A stretch of DNA of 64,000 nt, taken from Peribacillus simplex (lineage in GTDB: Bacteria; Bacillota; Bacilli; Bacillales; DSM-1321). The position numbers and the translations under genes were made by a program. Under the pieces are notes generated by a model. The model saw only the letters and a list, made by a program, of their open reading frames with translations. It was not told where the DNA came from and searched no databases. Position 1 is the first letter of the stretch. Every line of letters begins with the position of its first letter. Location: assembly GCF_001578185.1 (NCBI RefSeq), contig NZ_CP011008.1:586001-650000 (forward strand), written 5' to 3'. Shown in pieces: positions 45,292-53,418 of this stretch.

Positions 45292-45825
45292 TTGATTGGT
45301 TGGTTAATTATTTTCTGTGAGATTGGATTTTGGGTGTTTGTTTTAGCAGGATTATTAGTTAGATATATTTTAAAGAAAAAGAAGCTTGGTACATTGTTGC
45401 TTATTTGTACGCCAATCGTCGATATCATTTTACTCATTGCTACTGTTTTAGATTTAAAAAATGGGGCTATTGCAACCACCGTACATGGACTTTCTGCCAT
45501 TTATATAGGGGTAAGTGTAGCGTTTGGGCATCAGATGATCAAATGGGCGGATGTGCATTTCGCTTATAAATATGGAAATGGTGAAAAACCTATAAAAAAG
45601 AAAAAATTCGGAAGGGAACATGCTAGACAGGAGCGTATAGGATGGTTCCGGCATTTTGTTTCTTGGTTAATAGGAGGAGCTCTTTTAGCAGTGATGATCT
45701 TTTCGATTAATAATCCTTCTCAAACTCAAGCATTGCTTAATACTTTAAAATTATGGACATTGATCTTGGTTATTGATTTTATCATCAGTTTTAGTTATAC
45801 CTTGTTTCCAAAAAAAGAAAGGTAA
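45292..45825 (+). CDS. Integral membrane protein, 177 aa, unknown
   Basis: TTG start with AAAGGGGTGTTGAA upstream. About five hydrophobic segments (roughly 2-22, 33-50, 58-78, 118-138, 146-168) with a basic loop KPIKKKKFGREHARQER between the third and fourth. It resembles YmcC-type membrane proteins of Bacillus in size and layout, without a firm match. No catalytic motif. Expression from its own ribosome binding site; the adjacent intron-bearing repeat lies 66 bases upstream. Confidence 0.6.
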   Translation: MIGWLIIFCEIGFWVFVLAGLLVRYILKKKKLGTLLLICTPIVDIILLIATVLDLKNGAIATTVHGLSAIYIGVSVAFGHQMIKWADVHFAYKYGNGEKPIKKKKFGREHARQERIGWFRHFVSWLIGGALLAVMIFSINNPSQTQALLNTLKLWTLILVIDFIISFSYTLFPKKER

Positions 45826-45983
45826 AATTTTTCATCCATCTTGAAAAAGTTGAAACGAATATGGTAAGGGAACTTGAAGATATTCTTATGGAGCAAAAGG
45901 TGCAGGAGAGTAGTAGAAACTTTTATAAAAGTTATTCGTAAAGATATGAAGAGGAATTAACATTACATAGAGGTGATTTAGTC

Positions 45984-46157
45984 GTGTTATGGGATAAACC
46001 CAAATGTACTATTTGTGATAAAGAGATTAAGGGAGATGACGTTGTTTTTGTAAAAATGCGTTATCCAAAGCGAAAAGGTTTTACTGAAATAAAAGCATAT
46101 TTTAGAAACGAAGGTAAATTCATTTGTGAAGACTGTTTTAATAATAAATCCTACTAA
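45984..46157 (+). CDS. Small CxxC zinc-binding protein, 57 aa
   Basis: GTG start with AGAGGTGATTTAGTC upstream. The 57-aa product has two CxxC pairs, CTIC (8-11) and CEDC (48-51), separated by a beta-rich stretch (DVVFVKMRYPKRKGFTEIKA), consistent with a single zinc ribbon. Similar small Bacillus proteins exist, sometimes misnamed as iron transport proteins. It may bind nucleic acid or act as an accessory subunit; function unknown. The segment before it (45880-45947) encodes a short coding-like remnant (MVRELEDILMEQKVQESSRN) without a start signal. Confidence 0.65.
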   Translation: MLWDKPKCTICDKEIKGDDVVFVKMRYPKRKGFTEIKAYFRNEGKFICEDCFNNKSY

Positions 46158-46166
46158 ATACTATTC

Positions 46167-46215
46167 AACTAACAGGTGCTCAAGATCGAAGCTGTCTCTA
46201 AGGCAGTTTTTTCTT
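46167..46215. repeat. Repeat family A, left part up to the intron
   Basis: AACTAACAGGTGCTCAAGAT, terminator GAAGCTGTC-TCTAA-GGCAGTTTTTTCTT; the intron starts at 46216. Confidence 0.75.
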
Positions 46216-48068
46216 GTGTGCCAGGCATGGCAACTATCTAGGTGGTGTAAGTCCACTGTGGGGGTACACATCGACCAACCACTAAGGAAGCGCAAGGTAC
46301 TTATCGTGAGGTAAGGGCTAGAGGAAGCGTGGAATAAAATCTTGGCTCGACGAACAGGAATCTGATACTAAGGCTCTATAAAGGGATTAAACTCCAAGAC
46401 AAGTTAAAGTCCAAAAGATGTGCGTAACTTTATAGAGTAAATCAGGCGAGTAAAAGAGGAAAGATAGGTGTCTTACCCTGGGAGGTCTTGCGGATGTACA
46501 GAAGTACAGTCGAAAAAGGTTAGTCGCAAGAAGTCAGCAGAAGCCATAGTAATGAAATAATTTCATGAAGGGCTGAACAATTTATAGTGTTTCAACGCCA
46601 CGAATGCGTAAGTGACGAACTCCGAATGTGTTAATGGTGAATGTATGAGCGTACCTCAAAGAATAACCAAAATGGAGATATTACTTACTACGTGAGAGGA
46701 AAGGAGAAACGAGTGTGGAACTTTTAGAACAAATCCTAAGTAATAAAAATATGAACGAAGCCTACATACGTGTCTATAAAAATAAAGGTGCAAGTGGGGT
46801 CGACGGAGTAACAGTCGACGAACTAAAGCAATACCTGAAAGAGAACAAAGATGAACTGCGTCAGCGCATCAGAACAAGAAAATACCAACCACAAGCTGCC
46901 TTAAGAGTGGAGATCCCAAAAGAAAATGGAAAGATGCGCAAATTGGGAATACCAACAGTAGTGGATAGAGTCGTTCAACAAGCCATTCATCAAGTTCTCA
47001 GTCCACTATTTGAAAAGCAATTCAGTGAATTCAGTTACGGTTTCAGACCAAAAAGAAGTTGTGAAATGGCGATAATTAAAAGCCTGGAGTTTCTGAATGA
47101 TGAACATGATTGGGTAGTCGACATTGATCTTGAAAGATTCTTCGATACCGTCCATCACGATAAACTCATGAGAATCATATCCAACACAATAAAAGACGGA
47201 GATGTCATCTCGTTAATCAGAAAATACTTAGTCAGTGGAGTCATGGTGAATGGAAAATATGAAGACACACCTGTCGGTACTCCGCAAGGAGGCAACCTCA
47301 GTCCACTATTAAGTAATATAATGTTAAACGAACTTGATAAGGAACTGGAGAAAAGAGGACTAAGGTTCGTGAGGTACGCTGATGATGCCCTTATCTTTGT
47401 GAAAAGTGAAAAGGCAGCGAACCGAGTAATGAGCACAATCGTGAGATTTATAGAAGAGAAATTAGGCCTGATAGTCAACGTAGAGAAGAGTAGAATCTCA
47501 CGTCCAAAAGAGTTGAAATTCTTAGGATTTGGGTATTATTACGACACTAATAACAACAACTACAAAGTGAAACCTCATCCAAGTTCTGTACAGAAATTTC
47601 AAAGGAAACTTCGACAACTGACAAAGCGAAATTGGAATGTTCCACTAGACTACCGAATATTGAAATTGAACCAAGTAATAGTTGGATGGGTAAACTACTT
47701 CAGAGTGGCAAACATGAAAAAAAAGACGGAACGAATAGACACAAAACTTCGCTCTAGAATTAGGGTCATCATATGGAAACAATGGAAAGTAGCGAAGAAA
47801 CAAATTAAATCGCTTATTCAACTAGGAATTCCGGAGGAAGAAGCGAAAGGATTAACCTACTGTCGAAAAGGTTACCGATTCATAGGATTATCCAAAGTCG
47901 TCCAAAGAGCAGTCTCAAACAAAAGACTAAAGCAGAGGGGAGTCCCCTCTGCTTTAGAACATTATCTAAAAGTACACACTGTGATATAAATTGAAACGCC
48001 GTATACGCGAACCGTACGTACGGTGTTGTGAGAGGGGCGAAAATAAACTTATTTTCCCCCTACTCGAT
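46216..48068 (+). mobile_element. Group II intron (class C type), copy 1 of a pair (1853 bp)
   Basis: Begins GTGTGCCAGGCATGG and ends CTACTCGAT, with a domain V-like hairpin GCCGTATACGCGAACCGTAC (47995-48014) and its 3' arm GTACGGTG. It is inserted in the T-tract behind the terminator of a family A repeat (TTTTTTCTT^TATGGAAC). A near-identical copy of equal length is at 55545-57397. It carries an intact reverse transcriptase. Confidence 0.92.
46715..47989 (+). CDS. ltrA: Group II intron reverse transcriptase / maturase
   Basis: GTG start with GAGAGGAAAGGAGAAACGA upstream. The 424-aa product has the RT order VEIPKENGKMRKLGIPTVVD, SYGFRPKRSCEMAI, VDIDLERFFDTVHHDKL, GTPQGGNLSPLLSNIMLNEL, FVRYADDALIF, FLGFGYYYD, then a maturase domain (VIVGWVNYFRVANM). 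No endonuclease domain. It differs from the copy at 56044 at eight or so residues, for example D/N in IKDGDVIS and K/E in EEKLGL. Confidence 0.93.
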   Translation: MELLEQILSNKNMNEAYIRVYKNKGASGVDGVTVDELKQYLKENKDELRQRIRTRKYQPQAALRVEIPKENGKMRKLGIPTVVDRVVQQAIHQVLSPLFEKQFSEFSYGFRPKRSCEMAIIKSLEFLNDEHDWVVDIDLERFFDTVHHDKLMRIISNTIKDGDVISLIRKYLVSGVMVNGKYEDTPVGTPQGGNLSPLLSNIMLNELDKELEKRGLRFVRYADDALIFVKSEKAANRVMSTIVRFIEEKLGLIVNVEKSRISRPKELKFLGFGYYYDTNNNNYKVKPHPSSVQKFQRKLRQLTKRNWNVPLDYRILKLNQVIVGWVNYFRVANMKKKTERIDTKLRSRIRVIIWKQWKVAKKQIKSLIQLGIPEEEAKGLTYCRKGYRFIGLSKVVQRAVSNKRLKQRGVPSALEHYLKVHTVI

Positions 48069-48100
48069 TATGGAACTAAAGGGGCAGGTTAGTGGACAAA
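48069..48100. repeat. Repeat family A, right part after the intron
   Basis: TATGGAACTAAAGGGGCAGG then TTAGTGGAC. Confidence 0.7.
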
Positions 48101-48113
48101 TAAAGATGATTAT

Positions 48114-48923
48114 CTATCTCTCTTTGTCCATTTGGCTCCTTATGCGAAAACTTTCTCTTTTTGTAGGATAAATTTCAAAAGAGTCTGGAATTATTTGTGT
48201 CGACTGGTAGAGCAATTCAGATACAGTTACACATTTATACCCTCTATCATATAAAAACCCCAAAATGTTATCTAATACAATAACTGTTTGAGAAGTCTGA
48301 GTATATTCACTACCATGCCAATCATGAAATAGAATGATATTACCTGGTTTTACTCCTTTTGTTATATAGTTATAAATTTGACTTGCGGGTGGATTTGCCC
48401 AATCGCGAGAGTCCTGACCCCATGACCATAAAACGACATCTTTTCCGTTTTTTAATGCAGTATTAATAATTAAATCATTATAAAAACCACCTACTGGTCG
48501 GTAAAGAGTCGGTTTTAAACCAACTGACTTCTGTATAATTTTATCTGTTTCTTCTAATTCTGATGATAGTTTTGCTGATGTAATATTTCCGTAAATATGA
48601 TGATAAGTATGATTGGCAATTTCGTGTCCTTCTTTTACTTCCCGTTTTAATAGTTCAGGAAATCTTATTACTTTATTACCAGCTACAAAAAAGGTGGCTT
48701 TAGCATCATATTTAGCTAATATATCAAGTATTTGTGGGGTAAAAACCGGATGAGGTCCATCATCAAAAGTAATGGCAACTAATTTTTCCTTTGTGTTAAC
48801 TTCCCAAATAACATGTCCAGTTTTTTCATATTCCTCACGACTTTTAGTGGATGCGGACACATTTATTTGAAAGGAGAAGGAAGGAATTAATAAAAGAAAG
48901 ATAAAAAACAATATTTTTTTCAT
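48114..48923 (-). CDS. Secreted polysaccharide deacetylase (NodB family)
   Basis: ATG at 48923 with GAGGAGCGTGTCCA upstream. The 269-aa product has a signal peptide (cleavage near VSAST, about residue 24) and a NodB domain: ITFDDGPHP (metal/catalytic Asp pair, about 50-58), HTYHH with the two metal histidines (about 102-106), RPVGGFYND and the C-terminal catalytic histidine region ILFHDWHG. It would remove acetyl groups from chitin-like polymers or peptidoglycan outside the cell. Unlike PdaA at 1273-2058 it keeps the canonical DD motif. The specific substrate is not predictable. Confidence 0.87.
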   Translation of the reverse strand: MKKILFFIFLLLIPSFSFQINVSASTKSREEYEKTGHVIWEVNTKEKLVAITFDDGPHPVFTPQILDILAKYDAKATFFVAGNKVIRFPELLKREVKEGHEIANHTYHHIYGNITSAKLSSELEETDKIIQKSVGLKPTLYRPVGGFYNDLIINTALKNGKDVVLWSWGQDSRDWANPPASQIYNYITKGVKPGNIILFHDWHGSEYTQTSQTVIVLDNILGFLYDRGYKCVTVSELLYQSTQIIPDSFEIYPTKRESFRIRSQMDKER

Positions 48924-49047
48924 TGGACACGCTCCTCATTTAACGACTTGGTTTATGATGCCCTTATTAAAATATTTAATGAGAAACATGAAATGATGGC
49001 AGGATTTAGTTTCATATTTAGGTGCAATAAAAGATAAGGTGCTTGTT

Positions 49048-49130
49048 CAACTAACGTTTTAGCTGTAGAACAGAGCTGTCTTTAGCATATTTTTCTTTAT
49101 GCAACTAACGGGGCAGGATAGTTGAAGAAG
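49048..49130. repeat. Repeat family A, full copy with eroded terminator
   Basis: CAACTAACGTTTTAGCTG, GAGCTGTCTTTAGCATATTT (3' arm lost), then CAACTAACGGGGCAGGATAG. The rest of 48924-49300 holds no gene. Confidence 0.7.
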
Positions 49131-49255
49131 AAATCACCCATTTTTTATCAATTCATTTAAATTCAAATGTACAATTAGGAAAATACAAATATGCACAAGC
49201 GTTTCTTGATACTAAAAAAATTTACCTACCTAATAGTTAATTAACATTTATCAAC

Positions 49256-49290
49256 AAAAAAAGGACCCTCTGATTAGTAAATCAGGGGGA
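49256..49290 (-). terminator. Terminator of the small membrane protein pair
   Basis: On the minus strand: CCCCCTGATT-TACT-AATCAGAGGG then TCC and T7. Confidence 0.8.
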
Positions 49291-49300
49291 TTCTTCTTTG

Positions 49301-49468
49301 TTAAGAATTATTTTCTTTGAGTTTCTTGATTTTATAACCAAGGAAAAGTACTGCACATACAGCATAAATCCCAAGATATACAGCAGGTGACTCTTCTGAA
49401 ATTAGCCAATAAGTACAAAAGGCAATTAATAAAATATACATTATAAGATCCAAAATTTTAGATTTCAT
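49301..49468 (-). CDS. Small membrane protein, 55 aa
   Basis: ATG at 49468 follows CGGAGAATAAACT on the minus strand. The 55-aa product has two hydrophobic helices (LDLIMYILLIAFCTYWLI and AVYLGIYAVCAVLFLGYKI) and a basic tail (KIKKLKENNS). It starts 19 bases after the end of the next small membrane gene and shares its terminator, so the two form an operon. No family recognised. Confidence 0.65.
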   Translation of the reverse strand: MKSKILDLIMYILLIAFCTYWLISEESPAVYLGIYAVCAVLFLGYKIKKLKENNS

Positions 49469-49487
49469 AGTTTATTCTCCGATAATT

Positions 49488-49721
49488 TTATAGGTTGAAT
49501 GCTTCGACTATTAATACTATCGCTCCCAAAAATAAAGCCACAGTTAAAAAGAACCATACCATTAGGTTTACTGGATTATGAAGTCCCATAACCTCTTGCC
49601 ACTTAGCTTTATGAGACCTGTCATTTAACTGATATCTTTTAAGCTGAGTGTATAAATAAATATTTATTACAATTGAAATTATTATTATAATAACTAAAAA
49701 TGAAGTGAAAGTTATATCCAT
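49488..49721 (-). CDS. Small membrane protein, 77 aa
   Basis: ATG at 49721 follows GGGAGTTAATTTAAT. The 77-aa product has an N-terminal helix (FLVIIIIISIVINIYLY), a polar middle (KRYQLNDRSHKAKWQEVMGL) and a second helix (LMVWFFLTVALFLGAIVLIV). It is the first gene of the two-gene unit with the 55-aa protein. Function unknown; small paired membrane proteins like these are sometimes toxin-immunity or bacteriocin-related, but nothing specific supports that. Confidence 0.65.
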   Translation of the reverse strand: MDITFTSFLVIIIIISIVINIYLYTQLKRYQLNDRSHKAKWQEVMGLHNPVNLMVWFFLTVALFLGAIVLIVEAFNL

Positions 49722-49901
49722 ATTAAATTAACTCCCTTAGACTCTTTAAATTTAAGTATAAATTATCACAATATCATTTTATTTTAACATAAATAACCAA
49801 ATGGTTTGCATTTTTTCAATCAACCTTAATCTTTAACATAGCCTAATAAAATAAAATATTGTTAAAATGAAATAATACTCTGTTTGTGATGTTTCTCACT
49901 T

Positions 49902-49989
49902 AAACTAACGGGTGCTATAGTTCATTAACAGGGGTTGCTTCGGCAGCCTTTTTGTTATGGCACTAACGGGGCAGGATAGTTGAATAAGG
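49902..49989. repeat. Repeat family A, full copy
   Basis: AAACTAACGGGTGCTATAG, terminator GGGTTGC-TTC-GGCAGCC with T5, then GCACTAACGGGGCAGGATAG and TTGAATAAG. It lies 180 bases after the divergent side of the small membrane pair. Confidence 0.8.
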
Positions 49990-50060
49990 TTAATAGATAA
50001 CGTTCATGATACTATTTGGTTAATTAGAGTAATAAAAGGTAGAGAGAGGGGCTTTAATAA

Positions 50061-50795
50061 GTGCTCAAAAATAGAAAAGTAATCGTAACAGGCGCGGCTT
50101 CTGGAATAGGTAAAGAAATTGTCAAACAATGCTTATATGAGGGGGCTTCAGTAATTGCATGCGATATTAATGAACATTCCTTATATGATTTAAAACAGTC
50201 AATGGATGATCGCTATGTTCTACATACATATCAGTTAGATGTAAGTAACCATGAAGAGGTCGTTAAATTTTTTGTATATGTTGAAGCAGAACAAGCTGAT
50301 GTAGATAGTTTAGTTAATAATGCGGGGATTTATTTGGCGAAAAATATACTGGATTATCAAGTAGATGAAATTGATAAAGTCCTAGATATAAATGTTAAGG
50401 GGTTTATTTATCTCTCACAAATGTTCGGTAAAAAATTGTTCCAAAGCCAACGTAAGGGAGTTATCGTTAATATGTCTTCAGTGTCAGGAATGGAGGGCAG
50501 TTCAGATGCAATTTATGGGTTATCAAAGGCTGCCATATTAGGTTTAACTAAAAGCTGTGCAATGAATTTCTCACCATACATCCGAGTTAATGCTGTTGCT
50601 CCTACGATGGTTAATACTCCCATGATGGGTACAATCCCTGATTGGAGAAAAGAGGAGTATTTAAGTAACCAACTTATCAATACGCCTGTCCTGCCTGAAG
50701 ATGTGGCTGATACTGTTGTCTTCTTATTATCAGATAGAGCCAAGCATTATACAGGCGCAACATTAGATATTAATAATGGAGGATATCTAAGATAG
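50061..50795 (+). CDS. Short-chain dehydrogenase/reductase
   Basis: GTG start with AGAGAGGGGCTTTAATAA upstream. The 244-aa classical SDR has TGAASGIGKE (10-19), an Asp at the end of beta-2 (IACDINEHS) suggesting NAD(H), NNAGIY (about 89-94), catalytic Ser in VNMSSVSGME, Y-x3-K in IYGLSKAAILGLTKS, and the C-terminal TGATLDINNGG typical of FabG-like enzymes. The substrate is unknown. It is flanked by a family A copy on each side and has no operon partner. Confidence 0.87.
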   Translation: MLKNRKVIVTGAASGIGKEIVKQCLYEGASVIACDINEHSLYDLKQSMDDRYVLHTYQLDVSNHEEVVKFFVYVEAEQADVDSLVNNAGIYLAKNILDYQVDEIDKVLDINVKGFIYLSQMFGKKLFQSQRKGVIVNMSSVSGMEGSSDAIYGLSKAAILGLTKSCAMNFSPYIRVNAVAPTMVNTPMMGTIPDWRKEEYLSNQLINTPVLPEDVADTVVFLLSDRAKHYTGATLDINNGGYLR

Positions 50796-50810
50796 TGCTG
50801 CGGCTTGTTA

Positions 50811-50900
50811 AACTACAGGTACGTTTGTTGAGATCCCCCGGGGCTGCCATTTGGTGGCCTTTTTGCTTAATGAACTATCGGGGCAGGATAGTTGATTAAG
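50811..50900. repeat. Repeat family A, full copy
   Basis: AACTACAGGTACGTTTGTTG, terminator GGGGCTGCCATTTGGTGGCC with T5, then GAACTATCGGGGCAGGATAG and TTGATTAAG. Confidence 0.75.
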
Positions 50901-50976
50901 AAAAAGCTAAAAAGGAGGGGTTTACTGTTTTTACTGGAACATATAAAAGTATATTTAATAAAAGAGGTTGATTTGA

Positions 50977-51588
50977 ATGACTAAGATTTTATTAACTTCT
51001 AATGGATTTTTTACAGATTTAATTAAGCAACAATTTTTACAACTAATTGATGGAGATTTGAGTAATTTAAAAGCAACAATAATTACTACAGCTTCTCATA
51101 AAAAACAAAATAATAGATTCGCAATGAAAGCAAAAGAAGATCTTTTAGGATTTGGATTTAAGAAGGTTGATTTTAATGATATAGAATTCGACAAACCAGA
51201 ACTACTAAAGAAATATAATGTAATCTATATCAACGGAGGGAATCCGTTTTATTTGCTGTATCAAATGAAAAAAAATGGGGCTGACTTAATATTAAAGGAC
51301 ATAGCAAAACAAAACACTGTAATTGTAGGGGTAAGTGCTGGAGCGATTGTTCTTGGACCAAACATTGAAGTGGTAAATTATTTTACACCTCAGATAAATA
51401 CAGTAGATATGCAGGATTTAACAGCACTAGGATTAACTAATAAAGCTATTTTCCCTCATTATGATAGGGAAGATTTGTTCCAAAATAACTCTGGCAGGTC
51501 AATAGAAGATAGGTTGAAAGTGTTCGAAAATATAAATAAATGTTCTGTTGTTAGACTCAAGGATGACGAATCTGTACTTATACAATAA
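50977..51588 (+). CDS. Peptidase S51 family protein, second member
   Basis: ATG with AAAGAGGTTGATTTGA upstream. The 203-aa product has the peptidase E-like fold: LLTSNGFFT at the N-terminus, VIYINGGNPFYLLYQM (about 86-101) and the nucleophile motif GVSAGAIVLGP (about 118-128). It is related only distantly to the S51 protein at 18132-18767 (which has TGGRPEKL in the place of NGGNPFYL). A cytoplasmic dipeptidase or amidotransferase-like role is likely. A family A copy follows 12 bases after the stop. Confidence 0.8.
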   Translation: MTKILLTSNGFFTDLIKQQFLQLIDGDLSNLKATIITTASHKKQNNRFAMKAKEDLLGFGFKKVDFNDIEFDKPELLKKYNVIYINGGNPFYLLYQMKKNGADLILKDIAKQNTVIVGVSAGAIVLGPNIEVVNYFTPQINTVDMQDLTALGLTNKAIFPHYDREDLFQNNSGRSIEDRLKVFENINKCSVVRLKDDESVLIQ

Positions 51589-51600
51589 AAATGTCTTATT

Positions 51601-51675
51601 CAATTAACAGGTGCTTTAGCTGTAGATCGGAGCTGTCTTTAAGGCAGTTTTTTTAAAGGGACAGGTTAATTGAAG
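51601..51675. repeat. Repeat family A, copy with a shortened right part
   Basis: CAATTAACAGGTGCTTTAGC, terminator GGAGCTGTC-TTTAA-GGCAG with T8, then AAAGGGACAGGTTAATTG. Confidence 0.75.
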
Positions 51676-51821
51676 ATGTAACTATAAATATAAAACATTA
51701 AACATAAGAGATTCTTATGTATTTTTATAAAAAATATAAAATTTTATTTACTTTGAAAGTTTAGTATCCTTTAGTTAAAGGGGAAATTTTGGGAAAAATT
51801 TGAATTCATAAGGGTGATAAA

Positions 51822-52237
51822 ATGATTAAAGGATTACATCACGTTCAGATAACTATTCCAAAGGAGACTGAAGAAAAGGATTACATCACGTTCAGATAAC
51901 TATTCCAAAGGAGACTGAAGAAAAGGCTAAAAATTTCTATTGTGATATTTTAGGTTTACAAGAAATCGAAAAACCCGAATCCCTTAAAGGACGAGGAGGA
52001 TTTTGGTTAAAAGTCGGTGATAAAGATGTACATATAGGAACAGAAGATGATTTTGATAGATTGAAAACTAAAGCACATATTGCTTACGAAGTAGAAGACA
52101 TCTCATATTGGAAAAATAGATTAACAAAAGAGACAATAAAAATACTTGATGGTGTTCCAATTCCAAATTTTGAACGTTTTGAATTTAGAGACCCATTTGG
52201 TAATAGGGTAGAAATGATTCAAAATTTGAACTTATAA
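51822..52237 (+). pseudogene. VOC/glyoxalase family protein broken by a 47-bp tandem duplication
   Basis: ATG after AGGGTGATAA starts MIKGLHHVQITIPKETEEK. Then the 47 bases 51828-51874 are repeated exactly at 51875-51921, which shifts the frame and causes early termination. After the second unit the protein continues in good order: FYCDILGLQEI, GRGGFWLKVGDKDVHIG, HIAYEVEDI and FEFRDPFGNRVEMIQ, with TAA at 52235. Without one unit it is a 122-aa single-domain vicinal-oxygen-chelate protein with metal-ligand positions H7, H60 region and E118 region. The bases AAAGG at both joints suggest slippage. Confidence 0.88.
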
Positions 52238-52278
52238 GTTCTTTTTTGAAACATAGAGTACAATACAAGGCCTTAAAG

Positions 52279-52293
52279 AACTAACGGGTGCGT
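52279..52293. repeat. Repeat family A, 5' exon of the intron
   Basis: AACTAACGGGTGCGT, interrupted by the intron that starts at 52294. Confidence 0.7.
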
Positions 52294-52972
52294 GTGCGGC
52301 CGAGCCTAGGTCGTATCATATAGCGGGTGGGATTCCCGTCGAGTAAGAACTAGCCATTCGCTCGTAGCGAGTCTTGGAGGGCTAAAGGTAACTTTAGTCT
52401 TTAAGCGTAGACAGTTAGGTGGCGGGCCGAAAGCCAAATGGTTGAAGGGATTGAGCTCCATAAAGTTAGTAAATCGAGAGGGCTGATGCTTTACGCACAG
52501 CAGAAAGCTACATTTTATCCTTCGTTAAGGGCAAGATGGATAAAACCTCTCTGGAGTCAGAGACCTTGGCACGTTACACATCGATATGATACGGCAACTC
52601 GGGAGACCCTATCGGTCTTTTCTTATTAGAAGAGTATGGTGTACAAGCGATAAAAAGCAAGGAAACCAAATGCTGTGTAGGGAGTCGGATAGCAGCGTAG
52701 TACCAATGAAGTTGGGTAATGCCGATGGAGGAAAGGCTAGCTACCAGTTATCACCCTTACTAGGGAAACATTTACTACACTCAGAGGTAGGGATAAATGG
52801 AAACAAAACTACTAAGGATAGCAGAATTAGCAAAATCTGAATCTGAGAGATTAGCTACATTTTGTGAATGGTAACTAGGAGGAGCCGTGTGCGTGAATAG
52901 CGCAAGCACGGTTCTGTGAGGGGGGCAGGAACACAATCTACCGTAAGGTAGAGAGGTTCCCTTCTACTCGAC
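52294..52972 (+). mobile_element. ORF-less group II intron, copy 2 (679 bp)
   Basis: Same 5' end (GTGCGGCCGAGCC), same 3' end (CTACTCGAC), same length and same reverse transcriptase deletion as 38348-39026. No base difference was noticed by eye. The 5' exon is the same family A sequence; the 3' exon (TAGTTGATTAAGGAACAC) differs from that of copy 1, proving an independent insertion rather than duplication of the locus. Confidence 0.88.
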
Positions 52973-53016
52973 TAGTTGATTAAGGAACACAAAAATGATC
53001 GATTTTTTTATAAATG

Positions 53017-53140
53017 AATAATCCAATAAAAATATTATAAGGGCATGTTTTGATCAATTTTTTTTCAAAACATGCTCTTTCCATTTATTCATTTATCAAG
53101 GTACTTGTATTAATGTGATCAAACTTTGTTTCAAAGCTAT
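53017..53140. repeat. Repeat family B, copy 2
   Basis: AATAATCCAATAAAAATATT, hairpin AGGGCATGTTTTGA / TCAAAACATGCTCTTT, TTTATTCATTTATC and GTTTCAAAGCTAT. The hairpin has paired changes relative to copy 1 (GGTCATG/CATGACC versus GGGCATG/CATGCTC), one of which is a G-T pair. Confidence 0.7.
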
Positions 53141-53181
53141 AGGAAAGATATAGGCAGAAGAACCAACAGTCCCTATTGCAT

Positions 53182-53230
53182 AAAAAAAGCCTAATTTTCT
53201 CTATTAATTCAGAGTTAAATTGGGCTTTTT
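53182..53230. terminator. Strong bidirectional terminator-like hairpin
   Basis: AAAAAAAGCC-AATTT-CTCT / AGAG-AAATT-GGGCTTTTT with small bulges. No gene ends here, so it is probably part of a repeat cassette. Confidence 0.65.
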
Positions 53231-53243
53231 AATTGAAAAATAT

Positions 53244-53290
53244 CTTAGCGTTGTAAATCCACATTTTCCTGACTGTACCCATTATAGCCT
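53244..53290. repeat. Repeat family C, copy 1
   Basis: TCTTAGCGTTGTAAATCC followed by TTTTCCTGACTGTACCCAT; a similar block is at 60178-60222. Both lie just after a terminator-like hairpin. Confidence 0.55.
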
Positions 53291-53375
53291 AGTCTTTTTT
53301 TAATTTTAGACAAAATTATTTATAGTTAAAAACGTTATTAGACAAACAAGTAAACTTTTTTTGTAAATTTTTGTT

Positions 53376-53398
53376 AACCTTTTTTTTACTTAAACGTT
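53376..53398 (+). promoter_or_regulatory. Probable autoregulatory ECF promoter
   Basis: AACC (53376-53379), 15-base T-rich spacer, CGTT (53395-53398). This AAC/CGT pattern is typical of ECF sigma factors and would start transcription a few bases before the ribosome binding site GGGAGG. Confidence 0.55.
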
Positions 53399-53418
53399 TT
53401 AAAGGTGGGAGGTCGGAA

